DNA of 5,634 nt from Chloroflexota bacterium (GTDB taxonomy: Bacteria; Chloroflexota; Dehalococcoidia; GIF9; UBA5629): positions 1 through 5,634 of the forward strand of contig JAPLHL010000476.1 of the NCBI GenBank assembly GCA_026389655.1. The letters are read 5' to 3'. The position numbers and the translations under genes were made by a program. Shown here piece by piece: positions 1 through 5,541 of this stretch. The notes under the pieces are model-generated. The model saw only the letters and a list, made by a program, of their open reading frames with translations, did not search any database and was not told where the DNA came from. Each line of letters begins with the position of its first letter. Within the stretch, counting starts at the first letter, position 1.

Positions 1-26
1 GCTACATTCGAACTTACTTTAGCCAT
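1..26 (-). CDS. rplR: 50S ribosomal protein L18 (uL18), N-terminal fragment, cut by the window edge
   Basis: Only the first eight complete codons lie in the window and read MAKVSSNV, with two bases of a ninth. The start is ATG at 24-26, just 2 nt after the L6 stop codon. An AGGGA element (34-38, inside the last codons of L6) lies 7 nt upstream and can serve as the ribosome binding site. L18 follows L6 in nearly all bacterial spc operons, and an N-terminus of this kind is common in L18. In the family, L18 binds 5S rRNA together with L5 and helps form the central protuberance of the 50S subunit. The identification rests mostly on gene order because so little sequence is visible. Confidence 0.72.
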
Positions 27-28
27 TA

Positions 29-583
29 TTATTTCCCTTTAGTGGCGGTCTTCCCAGCCTTACCAGGCTTCAAGCGTAGCCGCTCGCCAGCATATTTGAT
101 GCCTTTCCCTTTATAAGAGTCAGGTATCCTGATACGCTTGATCTCGGCTGCAGTCTCGCCAACGAGCTCTTTATCAATACCGACAATGCGGAGTTTATTA
201 GTACCCTCAATAACTACATCGATGCCCTGGGGTGGATCGAATTCGACCGGGTGACTGTATCCAACCTGCAAGGTCACTTTACTGCCGGCCTTTTGCGCCC
301 TGTATCCAACGCCAGTCAACTCAAGTCTTTTCTCGAAGCCCTTAGTAACGCCGTCTACCATATTTGCCAGCAACGACCTGCTCAGGCCATGTAAGGACCT
401 ATGCAGCCTGTTATCACTGGCACGAGTAACGACTAGCTTTCCATCTTCTTGCGCAATTTTGATATCAGGATGGAACACGCGCGTCAATTTACCCTTGCTT
501 CCTTCAACGGTAACCTGGTTACCTTCAATTTTCACTTTAACCCCTGCGGGGATTGCTACGGGCATTCGTCCTATACGAGACAC
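29..583 (-). CDS. rplF: 50S ribosomal protein L6 (uL6)
   Basis: This 184-residue protein has the usual L6 length. It opens with the family N-terminus MSRIGRMPVAIPAGV and contains the signatures LLANMVDGVTKGFEKRLEL (about 72-90) and VGYRAQKAGSKVTLQVGYSHPV (start about 92). It ends with the C-terminal L6 motif IRIPDSYKGKGIKYAGE (about 151-167) and a basic tail. L6 is built of two related alpha/beta domains and sits near the sarcin-ricin loop and the factor-binding site of the 50S subunit. The start is GTG at 581-583: the family N-terminus begins exactly there, and a GAGGTGA element precedes it. The ATG at residue 7 would remove the conserved SRIGR. The stop is TAA at 29-31, 2 nt before L18. The gap to S8 is 22 nt. 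Confidence 0.97.
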   Translation of the reverse strand: MSRIGRMPVAIPAGVKVKIEGNQVTVEGSKGKLTRVFHPDIKIAQEDGKLVVTRASDNRLHRSLHGLSRSLLANMVDGVTKGFEKRLELTGVGYRAQKAGSKVTLQVGYSHPVEFDPPQGIDVVIEGTNKLRIVGIDKELVGETAAEIKRIRIPDSYKGKGIKYAGERLRLKPGKAGKTATKGK

Positions 584-587
584 AGGT

Positions 588-594
588 TCACCTC
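588..594 (-). promoter_or_regulatory. Ribosome binding site supporting the GTG start of L6
   Basis: On the minus strand these bases read GAGGTGA. The GAGGT core lies 6 nt before the GTG at 581-583. It lies in the 22-nt gap after S8 and supports the GTG start over the in-frame ATG six codons downstream. Confidence 0.75.
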
Positions 595-605
595 ACTGAG
601 TTCAA

Positions 606-998
606 TTACCATACATAACATAATATTTCGCCGCCAAGGTTCTTTTTCCATGCATCCTGACCGGTCATCAGCCCCTTGGAGGTCGATAGTATAGAAATCC
701 CGAGACCGCCGTACACCCTGGGTATCTCCGTTTTTCCGGCATATACCCGGAGTCCTGGCTTGCTTACACGCTCGAGGCCTATAAAAGCAGGCTGTTTATC
801 TATATATTTAAGAATGACTTTAATCATGCGCTGTGGCTCGCCCTTTACAATGGAAAAATCAGCAATAAATCCCTCATCCTTAAGAATTTTGGCAACGGCT
901 ATCTTCATTTTAGAAGCCGGCACCACAGTACTGTCATGATGTGCCATGGCAGCATTACGTATTCTTGTTAACAAATCAGCAATTGGATCAGTAACCAT
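606..998 (-). CDS. rpsH: 30S ribosomal protein S8 (uS8)
   Basis: This 130-residue protein matches typical S8 length. It begins [16 protein letters not shown], the standard S8 N-terminus. The C-terminal half carries the RNA-binding signatures [10 protein letters not shown] (about 78-87) and [15 protein letters not shown] (about 98-112), and it ends GGEILCYVW as most S8 proteins do. S8 is a primary binder of the central domain of 16S rRNA. In E. coli it also represses the spc operon by binding mRNA near the L5 start. I see no matching hairpin at L5 here, so that control cannot be claimed. The start is ATG at 996-998, with GGAG at 1009-1012 ten nt upstream. The 27-nt gap to S14 is the longest in the window. 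Confidence 0.98.
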   Translation of the reverse strand: MVTDPIADLLTRIRNAAMAHHDSTVVPASKMKIAVAKILKDEGFIADFSIVKGEPQRMIKVILKYIDKQPAFIGLERVSKPGLRVYAGKTEIPRVYGGLGISILSTSKGLMTGQDAWKKNLGGEILCYVW

Positions 999-1025
999 TG
1001 ATAAACAACTCCGCTAACTTATATA

Positions 1026-1211
1026 TTACCAGCTTGATTTCCGTACCCCCGGCAACTCTCCATTCAAAGCTAACTTACGGAAGCATATCCTGCAGATGCC
1101 GAATTTACGAATATATGCCCTGGGCCTGCCGCACAATTTGCAGCGGTTATGCTGCTGCACCTTGTACTTCGGGGGCCGGTTTGCCTTATTTATCTTACAA
1201 AGTTTTGCCAT
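1026..1211 (-). CDS. rpsZ: 30S ribosomal protein S14, short zinc-binding type (uS14)
   Basis: This 61-residue protein is the short form of S14; the long cysteine-free form has about 100 residues. Four cysteines at 24, 27, 40 and 43 form a CxxC-X12-CxxC zinc knuckle (CKLCGRP ... CRICFRK). The protein ends with the typical [11 protein letters not shown]14 sits in the 30S head near S3, S10 and S19 and is a late-assembly protein. The start is ATG at 1209-1211, with AAGGT at 1219-1223 seven nt upstream, in the 14-nt gap after L5. An additional cysteine at position 5 is outside the knuckle. In genomes that carry both forms, the zinc form is often paired with a zinc-independent paralogue elsewhere under Zur control; this window cannot show whether one exists. 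Confidence 0.97.
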   Translation of the reverse strand: MAKLCKINKANRPPKYKVQQHNRCKLCGRPRAYIRKFGICRICFRKLALNGELPGVRKSSW

Positions 1212-1225
1212 TATTCTAACCTTAA

Positions 1226-1768
1226 CTAATTTTTCTTAAACGGCATGCCGATTGCCTCAAGCAACCGCCTGCCATCTTCATCCGTCTTTGCGGTGGTCAC
1301 GATTGTTATTTCAAGGCCCCTGGTTTTATCCACCTTATCATATTCGATCTCAGGGAATACGATCTGCTCTTTCATACCGAGAGTGTAATTGCCCTGCCCG
1401 TCAAAAGCGTCCCTCGCTATGCCCTGAAAATCGCGTATCCTGGGCAAAACCACGCTGACCAGCTTATCTAAAAATTCATACATTCTCTTGTCGCGTAACG
1501 TAACCATCATGCCAATGGGAACGCCTGCCCTCAGTTTAAACGCAGCGATTGACTTCTTTGCCTTGGTAACCACTGGGTGCTGTCCAGCGATAGTGCTCAA
1601 GTCTTTCTCTGCAGCTTCCATCGCCTTAGCATTGGCCAGCGACTCACCCAAACCGATATTCAGTACGATTTTAACGACCCTGGGAGCTTCCATGAGGTTT
1701 TTATAACCGTATTTCTTTATCAGTAGCGGTGCTATTTCTTTTTTATATCTTTCTTTCAGCCTTGCCAT
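1226..1768 (-). CDS. rplE: 50S ribosomal protein L5 (uL5)
   Basis: This 180-residue protein has normal L5 length. Family signatures include [19 protein letters not shown] (start about 24), [19 protein letters not shown] (start about 58), [11 protein letters not shown] (about 78-88), [19 protein letters not shown] (start about 126) and a closing [11 protein letters not shown]5 binds 5S rRNA, contacts the P-site tRNA elbow and makes an intersubunit bridge with S13. The start is ATG at 1766-1768, with TGAGGT (1777-1782) upstream in the 16-nt gap after L24. The stop is TAG, whereas most other genes here use TAA. In E. coli the S8 repressor site covers this gene start; the short gap here shows no obvious equivalent fold. 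Confidence 0.98.
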   Translation of the reverse strand: MARLKERYKKEIAPLLIKKYGYKNLMEAPRVVKIVLNIGLGESLANAKAMEAAEKDLSTIAGQHPVVTKAKKSIAAFKLRAGVPIGMMVTLRDKRMYEFLDKLVSVVLPRIRDFQGIARDAFDGQGNYTLGMKEQIVFPEIEYDKVDKTRGLEITIVTTAKTDEDGRRLLEAIGMPFKKN

Positions 1769-1784
1769 TTAAGATTACCTCAAT

Positions 1785-2096
1785 TTAATCCATAATTTCA
1801 GAGCAATTATGGCAATACCTGGCTTTCTTTCCGTCTTCCAGGATCCTGTATCCCACGCGTGCAGGTTTATTGCATTTGTTACATATCACCATCACGTTGG
1901 AAATAGGAATAGTTCCTTCAAGCTCTATAATGCCTGCCTGCCTGGTTTTGCCCTTAGTTTTGGAATGGCGCTTAATCAAGTTCAAGCCTTCCACTATTAT
2001 GCTTTCTTTGTCCGGTATAGCTTTCCGGACTTTGCCTTTTTTACCTTTGTCCTTACCGGCCACGATAAGAACAGTGTCATTCTTACGGATTTTCAT
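1785..2096 (-). CDS. rplX: 50S ribosomal protein L24 (uL24) with a C-terminal Cys4 zinc knuckle
   Basis: This 103-residue protein has typical L24 length. It begins with a KOW motif region (KNDTVLIVAGKDKGKKGKV, about 5-23) followed by VEGLNLIKRHSK. L24 binds the 5' domain of 23S rRNA and starts 50S assembly; it lies near the exit tunnel. The C-terminal part carries four cysteines at 72, 75, 95 and 98 (CNKC ... CHNC), a likely zinc knuckle found in many but not all bacterial L24 proteins. The start is ATG at 2094-2096, one nt after the L14 stop, with GAGGT at 2105-2109 inside the L14 coding end. Translation is therefore probably coupled to L14. Confidence 0.98.
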   Translation of the reverse strand: MKIRKNDTVLIVAGKDKGKKGKVRKAIPDKESIIVEGLNLIKRHSKTKGKTRQAGIIELEGTIPISNVMVICNKCNKPARVGYRILEDGKKARYCHNCSEIMD

Positions 2097-2097
2097 T

Positions 2098-2466
2098 TCA
2101 GAGCACCTCTGGAGCCAGGGAAATGATCTTCATAAAATTCTTGTCCCTTAATTCCCTTGCTACCGGTCCGAAGATACGGGTCCCTTTGGGATTGCCTTTA
2201 TCATCAAGAATTACAGCGGCGTTATCGTCAAAACGCACGTAAGACCCATCCGGCCTACGGTGATGCTGGGCGATCCTGACAATCACTGCTTTTACAACGT
2301 CACCTTTCTTCACAACGCCGTTCGGTATTGCACGCTTTACGCTGCACGTAATTACATCGCCAACGGTTGCATAGCGCCTGCGTGTCCCACCCGGAACGCC
2401 TATACACATTACCTGGCGGGCACCCGTGTTATCCGCAACTTTCATTCTGGTATTCGTCTGAATCAC
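2098..2466 (-). CDS. rplN: 50S ribosomal protein L14 (uL14)
   Basis: This 122-residue protein has exactly the usual length for bacterial L14. It starts [19 protein letters not shown] and carries the signature [20 protein letters not shown] (about 37-56). It ends with the conserved block [20 protein letters not shown] followed by SLAPEVL. L14 lies on the 50S interface, contacts 16S rRNA helix 14 and is the docking site of the silencing factor RsfS. The start is GTG at 2464-2466; it shares GTGA with the TGA stop of S17, a 4-nt overlap. An AGGAG element (2474-2478) sits 7 nt upstream inside S17. The S10/spc operon boundary of E. coli would fall here, but the overlap leaves no room for one. Confidence 0.98.
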   Translation of the reverse strand: MIQTNTRMKVADNTGARQVMCIGVPGGTRRRYATVGDVITCSVKRAIPNGVVKKGDVVKAVIVRIAQHHRRPDGSYVRFDDNAAVILDDKGNPKGTRIFGPVARELRDKNFMKIISLAPEVL

Positions 2467-2768
2467 TTCGGTTCTCCTGATTTGCCTGTTTCCACATCTT
2501 CTTTCAAGGCACCGACTATATCAGCTTTGCGAATTATCTCCACGATCCGCCATCTCTTATCTTTGGATACCGGCCGCGTTTCAACTATCTTTACCACGTC
2601 GCCAATATTACACATGTTGTCTTCGTCATGCGCTTTGAAACTGGAAGAATGCTTTATTACCTTATGATAAAGAGGGTGCCTGCGCAGGTTCTCCACCTGC
2701 ACGACCACCGTTTTAGCCATCTTATTGCTGGTTACTTTACCAATCCTGACTTTCCGGTTCTTTTCCAT
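2463..2768 (-). CDS. rpsQ: 30S ribosomal protein S17 (uS17) with a C-terminal extension
   Basis: This 101-residue protein is somewhat longer than the usual 80-90 residues. The OB-fold core is clear: [20 protein letters not shown] (about 5-24), [20 protein letters not shown] (about 30-49) and [19 protein letters not shown] (about 56-74), where the family signature GDxVxIxExRPxSKxKRW is seen. S17 is a primary binder of the 16S rRNA 5' and central domains. About 15 residues after the core ([19 protein letters not shown] region) are a hydrophilic tail of unknown role. The start is ATG at 2766-2768, 3 nt after the L29 stop. No strong Shine-Dalgarno element is seen upstream, so translation is probably coupled to L29. 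Confidence 0.97.
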   Translation of the reverse strand: MEKNRKVRIGKVTSNKMAKTVVVQVENLRRHPLYHKVIKHSSSFKAHDEDNMCNIGDVVKIVETRPVSKDKRWRIVEIIRKADIVGALKEDVETGKSGEPK

Positions 2769-2771
2769 TTT

Positions 2772-2969
2772 TTATTTCTTGCCGAGCTCCCTCTCGCGGA
2801 TTATCGTGTTTATCCTCGCAATCCTCTTCCTGACCCGCGGCAACTCGCGGTGATTTACCAATTGTTTGGTTGCCAGCTTGAATCGCAGGTTAAACAATTC
2901 CTGATGAGCTTCCTCCAATTTTTTTTGCAGTTCAGCGTCGCCAAACGCTTTTATCTCAGTTAGTTTCAC
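2772..2969 (-). CDS. rpmC: 50S ribosomal protein L29 (uL29)
   Basis: This 65-residue helical protein matches L29. It begins MKLTEIKAF, carries the family core [20 protein letters not shown] (about 25-44) and the segment [17 protein letters not shown] (about 46-62). L29 lies beside L23 at the exit of the peptide tunnel, where trigger factor and SRP dock. The start is GTG at 2967-2969 and lies inside the 3' end of L16, with a 14-nt overlap in another frame. A GAGGT element (2975-2979) in L16 precedes it by 5 nt. The GTG start gives the conserved MKxxEI N-terminus. The stop is TAA, 3 nt before S17. Confidence 0.97.
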   Translation of the reverse strand: MKLTEIKAFGDAELQKKLEEAHQELFNLRFKLATKQLVNHRELPRVRKRIARINTIIRERELGKK

Positions 2970-3396
2970 CTTTTACCTCTTCTTTAAGAGTTTCACGTAC
3001 CACGAACCTGACCTTAATCGGAAGTTTATAAGCAGCCATGTGAAGAGCTTCCTTGGCCATATTCTCTTTAATTCCGCCGATTTCGAACATCATCCTGCCT
3101 GGTTTTACCACTGCTACCCAGTGGTCAACAGCGCCCTTGCCGCTTCCCATGCGGGTTTCCGCAGGTTTTTTAGTAACCGATTTATCCGGGTAAATACGTA
3201 TCCATACCTGTCCACCGCGACGCAGGTAACGCACTATTACACGGCGTGTGGCTTCGATTTGCCTTGCCGTAATCCAGTGACCTTCCTCGGCTTGCATACC
3301 AAAGTCACCGAAGGCAATCGTATTACCGGATTGTGCCTTGCCACGAAGGTGGCCCCGATGGCACTTACGATACTTCACTCGTTTCGGTTGTAACAC
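2956..3396 (-). CDS. rplP: 50S ribosomal protein L16 (uL16)
   Basis: This 146-residue protein is slightly longer than the common 137-144. It opens [20 protein letters not shown] and has the block [18 protein letters not shown] (about 35-52). It also has [20 protein letters not shown] (about 60-79), the [19 protein letters not shown] signature (about 82-100) and a C-terminal [12 protein letters not shown] segment (about 121-132). L16 joins 50S assembly late and contacts the A-site tRNA near the peptidyl transferase centre. Arg82 lies at the place of the E. coli Arg81 that is hydroxylated in some bacteria. The start is GTG at 3394-3396, which gives the invariant MLQPKR start and overlaps the 3' end of S3 by 32 nt. 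The stop is TGA inside L29. Confidence 0.98.
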   Translation of the reverse strand: MLQPKRVKYRKCHRGHLRGKAQSGNTIAFGDFGMQAEEGHWITARQIEATRRVIVRYLRRGGQVWIRIYPDKSVTKKPAETRMGSGKGAVDHWVAVVKPGRMMFEIGGIKENMAKEALHMAAYKLPIKVRFVVRETLKEEVKGETN

Positions 3397-4036
3397 TTTC
3401 TCTCCTTACTTCAGGAATAATGTTGCCTTTATAAATCCATACTTTTACGCCGATATTGCCCATCGTAGTGGCAGCCTCGGCAGTTCCATAATCGATATCT
3501 GCACATAGCGTATGCAGCGGCAATCGGCCCTCACGAATAGTTTCCCGCCTGGCGATTTCAGCGCCGCCCAGCCTGCCTGCGCAACTAATTCTTATGCCCT
3601 TGGCTCCGGCCTGACGGGTTTTAAAAGCGGCCTGTTTCATAGCCCGCCTAAAAGCTACACGCCTTTCCAGCGAGTCAGCTATATTACGAGCCACGAGTGC
3701 TGCCTCAGTTTCAGGCTGTTCAACTTCCTTGATCGACAATTTCACTTTTTTACCGCAGAGCTTTTCCAATTCTGACCGCAATTCCTCTGCTCTCTGTCCA
3801 CCCCTTCCTATTACTATTCCAGGTCTTGCGGTGTATATAGTTACTAATATATCGGCCCCCTGCCGGTCCATTTCCACCCTTGCTACCGCTCCCTCACGAA
3901 GCCTGTACTTGATTTCCGCCCTTAGTTTCAGGTCATCGTGCAGGGTTTCCAGGTAGTGTTTTTCATCATACCACTTGGCTTTCCAGCCGCGTATGATTCC
4001 AATCCGGAAACCGTAAGGGTGTACTTTATGTCCCAC
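3365..4036 (-). CDS. rpsC: 30S ribosomal protein S3 (uS3)
   Basis: This 223-residue protein fits the family range. It begins [14 protein letters not shown], the standard S3 N-terminus. A type II KH domain has the GxxG loop at IVIGRGGQ (GRGG at 77-80). The C-terminal S3 domain shows [12 protein letters not shown] (154-165) and the segment [20 protein letters not shown] (183-202). S3 forms part of the mRNA entry channel in the 30S head and contributes to ribosomal helicase activity. The start is GTG at 4034-4036, touching the TAA stop of L22 with no base between them; a perfect AGGAGG lies 8 nt upstream inside L22. The last nine codons (VTTETSEVS) are read in a second frame as the start of L16. 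That tail is the variable end of the family. Confidence 0.98.
   Translation of the reverse strand: MGHKVHPYGFRIGIIRGWKAKWYDEKHYLETLHDDLKLRAEIKYRLREGAVARVEMDRQGADILVTIYTARPGIVIGRGGQRAEELRSELEKLCGKKVKLSIKEVEQPETEAALVARNIADSLERRVAFRRAMKQAAFKTRQAGAKGIRISCAGRLGGAEIARRETIREGRLPLHTLCADIDYGTAEAATTMGNIGVKVWIYKGNIIPEVRRESVTTETSEVS
3402..3407 (-). promoter_or_regulatory. Ribosome binding site for L16, inside the S3 coding sequence
   Basis: The minus strand reads AAGGAG, followed by a 5-nt spacer (AGAAA) and the GTG start of L16. It lies within the codons of S3 residues 211-213 and supports the long S3/L16 overlap, because the L16 signal is embedded in S3 rather than in a gap. Confidence 0.8.
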
Positions 4037-4375
4037 TTATTTTCCCTCCTCAGAGACCAAAACACTGATATGCGTAGAACGCTTTAATATGGGGCTGAAG
4101 CGACCCCTGGACTGAGGTCTGTACCTCTTCAATGTGTGGCCTTCATCAGCCACAATATAAACGACCTTCAAGTCCGCTGGATCCAATTGAAAATTATTTT
4201 CTGCGTTAGCCGAGGCAGACTTTATCAGCTTGGCGACAATCTTGGCCGCAGGTGTCGGTGTAAACTTCAATATGTTTATTGCGTCTTCCACTTTCTTACC
4301 GCGCACCATATCCACCACAAGCTTAACCTTGCGGGGTGGTATACCTATATCTTTCGCTACTGCTCTAACTCTCAT
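4037..4375 (-). CDS. rplV: 50S ribosomal protein L22 (uL22)
   Basis: This 112-residue protein has the usual length. Family features are IPPRKVKLVVDMVRGKKVED (about 12-31), the AKLIKSASANAENN helix (about 48-61) and the C-terminal strand DEGHTLKRYRPQSRGRFSPI (about 77-96) followed by KRSTHISVLV. L22 binds 23S rRNA early in assembly. Its long beta-hairpin lines the peptide exit tunnel, where changes affect macrolide sensitivity in other bacteria. The hairpin tip here reads RPQSRGRFSPI and shows no insertion or deletion that I can recognise. The start is ATG at 4373-4375, preceded by the moderate SD GCAGGT (4381-4386) in the 11-nt gap after S19. The final codons also carry the ribosome binding site of S3. 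Confidence 0.97.
   Translation of the reverse strand: MRVRAVAKDIGIPPRKVKLVVDMVRGKKVEDAINILKFTPTPAAKIVAKLIKSASANAENNFQLDPADLKVVYIVADEGHTLKRYRPQSRGRFSPILKRSTHISVLVSEEGK
4045..4050 (-). promoter_or_regulatory. Consensus Shine-Dalgarno for S3, inside the end of L22
   Basis: The minus strand reads AGGAGG, a full match to the anti-SD of 16S rRNA, with an 8-nt spacer to the GTG at 4034-4036. It overlaps the last glutamate and glycine codons of L22 and decides the GTG start of S3. Confidence 0.85.
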
Positions 4376-4386
4376 TTCTTACCTGC

Positions 4387-4677
4387 TTATTTCTTCTTGA
4401 CCGGTGCTGCGGCTGCAGACTTGCCCACATGCCCGCGGAATGTCCGCGTCAGTGCAAACTCGCCCAGTTTATGGCCTACCATATTTTCGGTTATAAAAAT
4501 GGGCACGTGACGCCTTCCGTCATGCACACCTATCGTATGACCGAGCATCTCCGGCATTATGGTAGACGACCTGGCCCAGGTTTTAATTACCTGTTTTTCA
4601 CCTTTTTTATTAAGCGCTTCAATTTTTTTCAGCAGCTTGGGATGACAATATGGGCCCTTTCTCGCTGAACGTGACAT
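4387..4677 (-). CDS. rpsS: 30S ribosomal protein S19 (uS19)
   Basis: This 96-residue protein has typical S19 length. It begins [20 protein letters not shown]. It has the core [20 protein letters not shown] (about 33-52) and the S19 signature [24 protein letters not shown] (start about 52), followed by TRTFRGHVG (about 77-85). S19 binds the 30S head with S13 and lies near the A-site tRNA and intersubunit bridges. The C-terminal [11 protein letters not shown] is a short alanine- and lysine-rich tail. The start is ATG at 4675-4677, with AGAGGT (4686-4691) upstream in the 14-nt gap after L2. The stop is TAA, 11 nt before L22. Confidence 0.98.
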   Translation of the reverse strand: MSRSARKGPYCHPKLLKKIEALNKKGEKQVIKTWARSSTIMPEMLGHTIGVHDGRRHVPIFITENMVGHKLGEFALTRTFRGHVGKSAAAAPVKKK

Positions 4678-4691
4678 ATTTATTTACCTCT

Positions 4692-5522
4692 TTATTTCTC
4701 CGCAAACCGGCGTCTTACGATCAGTCTATCAGACGGTTTATTAACACGTGTTCTATGACCCAGTGCCGGTTTCCCTTGTGGGGTCTTAGGCGCCATACCA
4801 CGTGGTGATCTACCTTCGCCGCCGCCATGCGGATGATCACGCGGGCTCATAGCAGAACCCCTGACTTTAGGCCGCCTGCCCAGCAAGCGTATTCGACCTG
4901 CTTTGCCGTGTTTAATATTCTGATGGTCCAGATTTCCCACCTGGCCTATGGTTGCCCTGCATTCATTGGTAAAACGCCGAACCTCGCCGGAGGGCAGGCG
5001 TACAGTAGAGTACTTGTCTTCCCTGCCGAGCACCTGAGCGGCTGTACCAGCGCTTCTTACTATTTGGCCGCCTTTATTCGGTTCAAATTCAAGATTATGT
5101 ACCATTGTTCCCGCCGGGATACTCCCCAGGGGGAGGTTATTACCGGGTTTAATTTCGGCGCCTTCGCCAGCCAGTATAATATCGCCCACACCCACCCCAA
5201 GTGGACAGAGCATGTAGCGTTTTTCGCCGTCAGCATAGAAAATCAGGGCGATGCGTGCGGAACGTCCCGGATCATACTCAATAGCGGCAACCTTGCCCGG
5301 GACTCCCAGTTTGTCCCTTTTGAAATCTATAACTCGGGTCCTACGCTTGGCACCGCCGCCCCTGTGGCGCGTAGTAACAACTCCCCTGTTATTGCGGCCT
5401 GCTTTCTTAGTTTGCGGCACAAGCAACGACTTTTCCGGTACCGTTTTGGTAATATCATCAAACGAGATCTTTACCATTCCTCGGCGCCCGGGAGATGTAG
5501 GGCGAAATGTTTTTAAAGCCAA
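4692..5522 (-). CDS. rplB: 50S ribosomal protein L2 (uL2)
   Basis: This 276-residue protein matches L2 length. The N-terminal RNA-binding OB domain has [11 protein letters not shown] (7-17), [20 protein letters not shown] (44-63) and IDFKRDK (65-71). The SH3-like C-terminal domain has [13 protein letters not shown] (151-163), [17 protein letters not shown] (186-202), [19 protein letters not shown] (207-225) and the catalytic-centre loop HPHGGGEG (230-237). H230 corresponds to E. coli His229, which is important for peptidyl transferase activity. The segment before the loop reads MSPRD rather than the frequent MNPVD. The start is TTG at 5520-5522, three codons after an in-frame stop, with AGGAGT upstream and no alternative ATG nearby. 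A 19-nt gap separates it from the small basic protein upstream, where L23 would normally end. Confidence 0.98.
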   Translation of the reverse strand: MALKTFRPTSPGRRGMVKISFDDITKTVPEKSLLVPQTKKAGRNNRGVVTTRHRGGGAKRRTRVIDFKRDKLGVPGKVAAIEYDPGRSARIALIFYADGEKRYMLCPLGVGVGDIILAGEGAEIKPGNNLPLGSIPAGTMVHNLEFEPNKGGQIVRSAGTAAQVLGREDKYSTVRLPSGEVRRFTNECRATIGQVGNLDHQNIKHGKAGRIRLLGRRPKVRGSAMSPRDHPHGGGEGRSPRGMAPKTPQGKPALGHRTRVNKPSDRLIVRRRFAEK

Positions 5523-5530
5523 CTCTAACT

Positions 5531-5536
5531 ACTCCT
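5531..5536 (-). promoter_or_regulatory. Ribosome binding site for the TTG start of L2
   Basis: The minus strand reads AGGAGT, with GGAG 9 nt before the TTG at 5520-5522. An in-frame TAG lies three codons upstream of the TTG, and the first downstream ATG would delete conserved N-terminal residues, so this element supports the TTG start. Confidence 0.8.
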
Positions 5537-5541
5537 AAATT

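Noticed and set aside
998..1025. Possible promoter or regulatory site in the longest gap (S14 to S8)
   Set aside because: The gap is only 27 nt. It holds a GGAG element before S8 and no -35/-10 pair or stable hairpin that I can see.
1769..1784. S8 repressor-type hairpin upstream of L5, as in E. coli
   Set aside because: The 16-nt gap is AT-rich and holds just the ribosome binding site; no S8-like internal-loop helix was recognised by eye.
2260..2667. Plus-strand open frame of 135 codons opposite L14 and S17
   Set aside because: It crosses two conserved genes on the other strand, shows no recognisable motif and no plausible context.
4387..4440. Alanine/lysine-rich end of S19 as a frameshift product
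   Set aside because: The conserved S19 core is complete, the family tail is variable in length, and the frame ends normally 11 nt before L22.
4827..5516. Long plus-strand open frame of 229 codons opposite L2
   Set aside because: It is exactly antisense to a fully conserved L2 gene, shows no recognisable motif, and arises from the codon pattern of the real gene.
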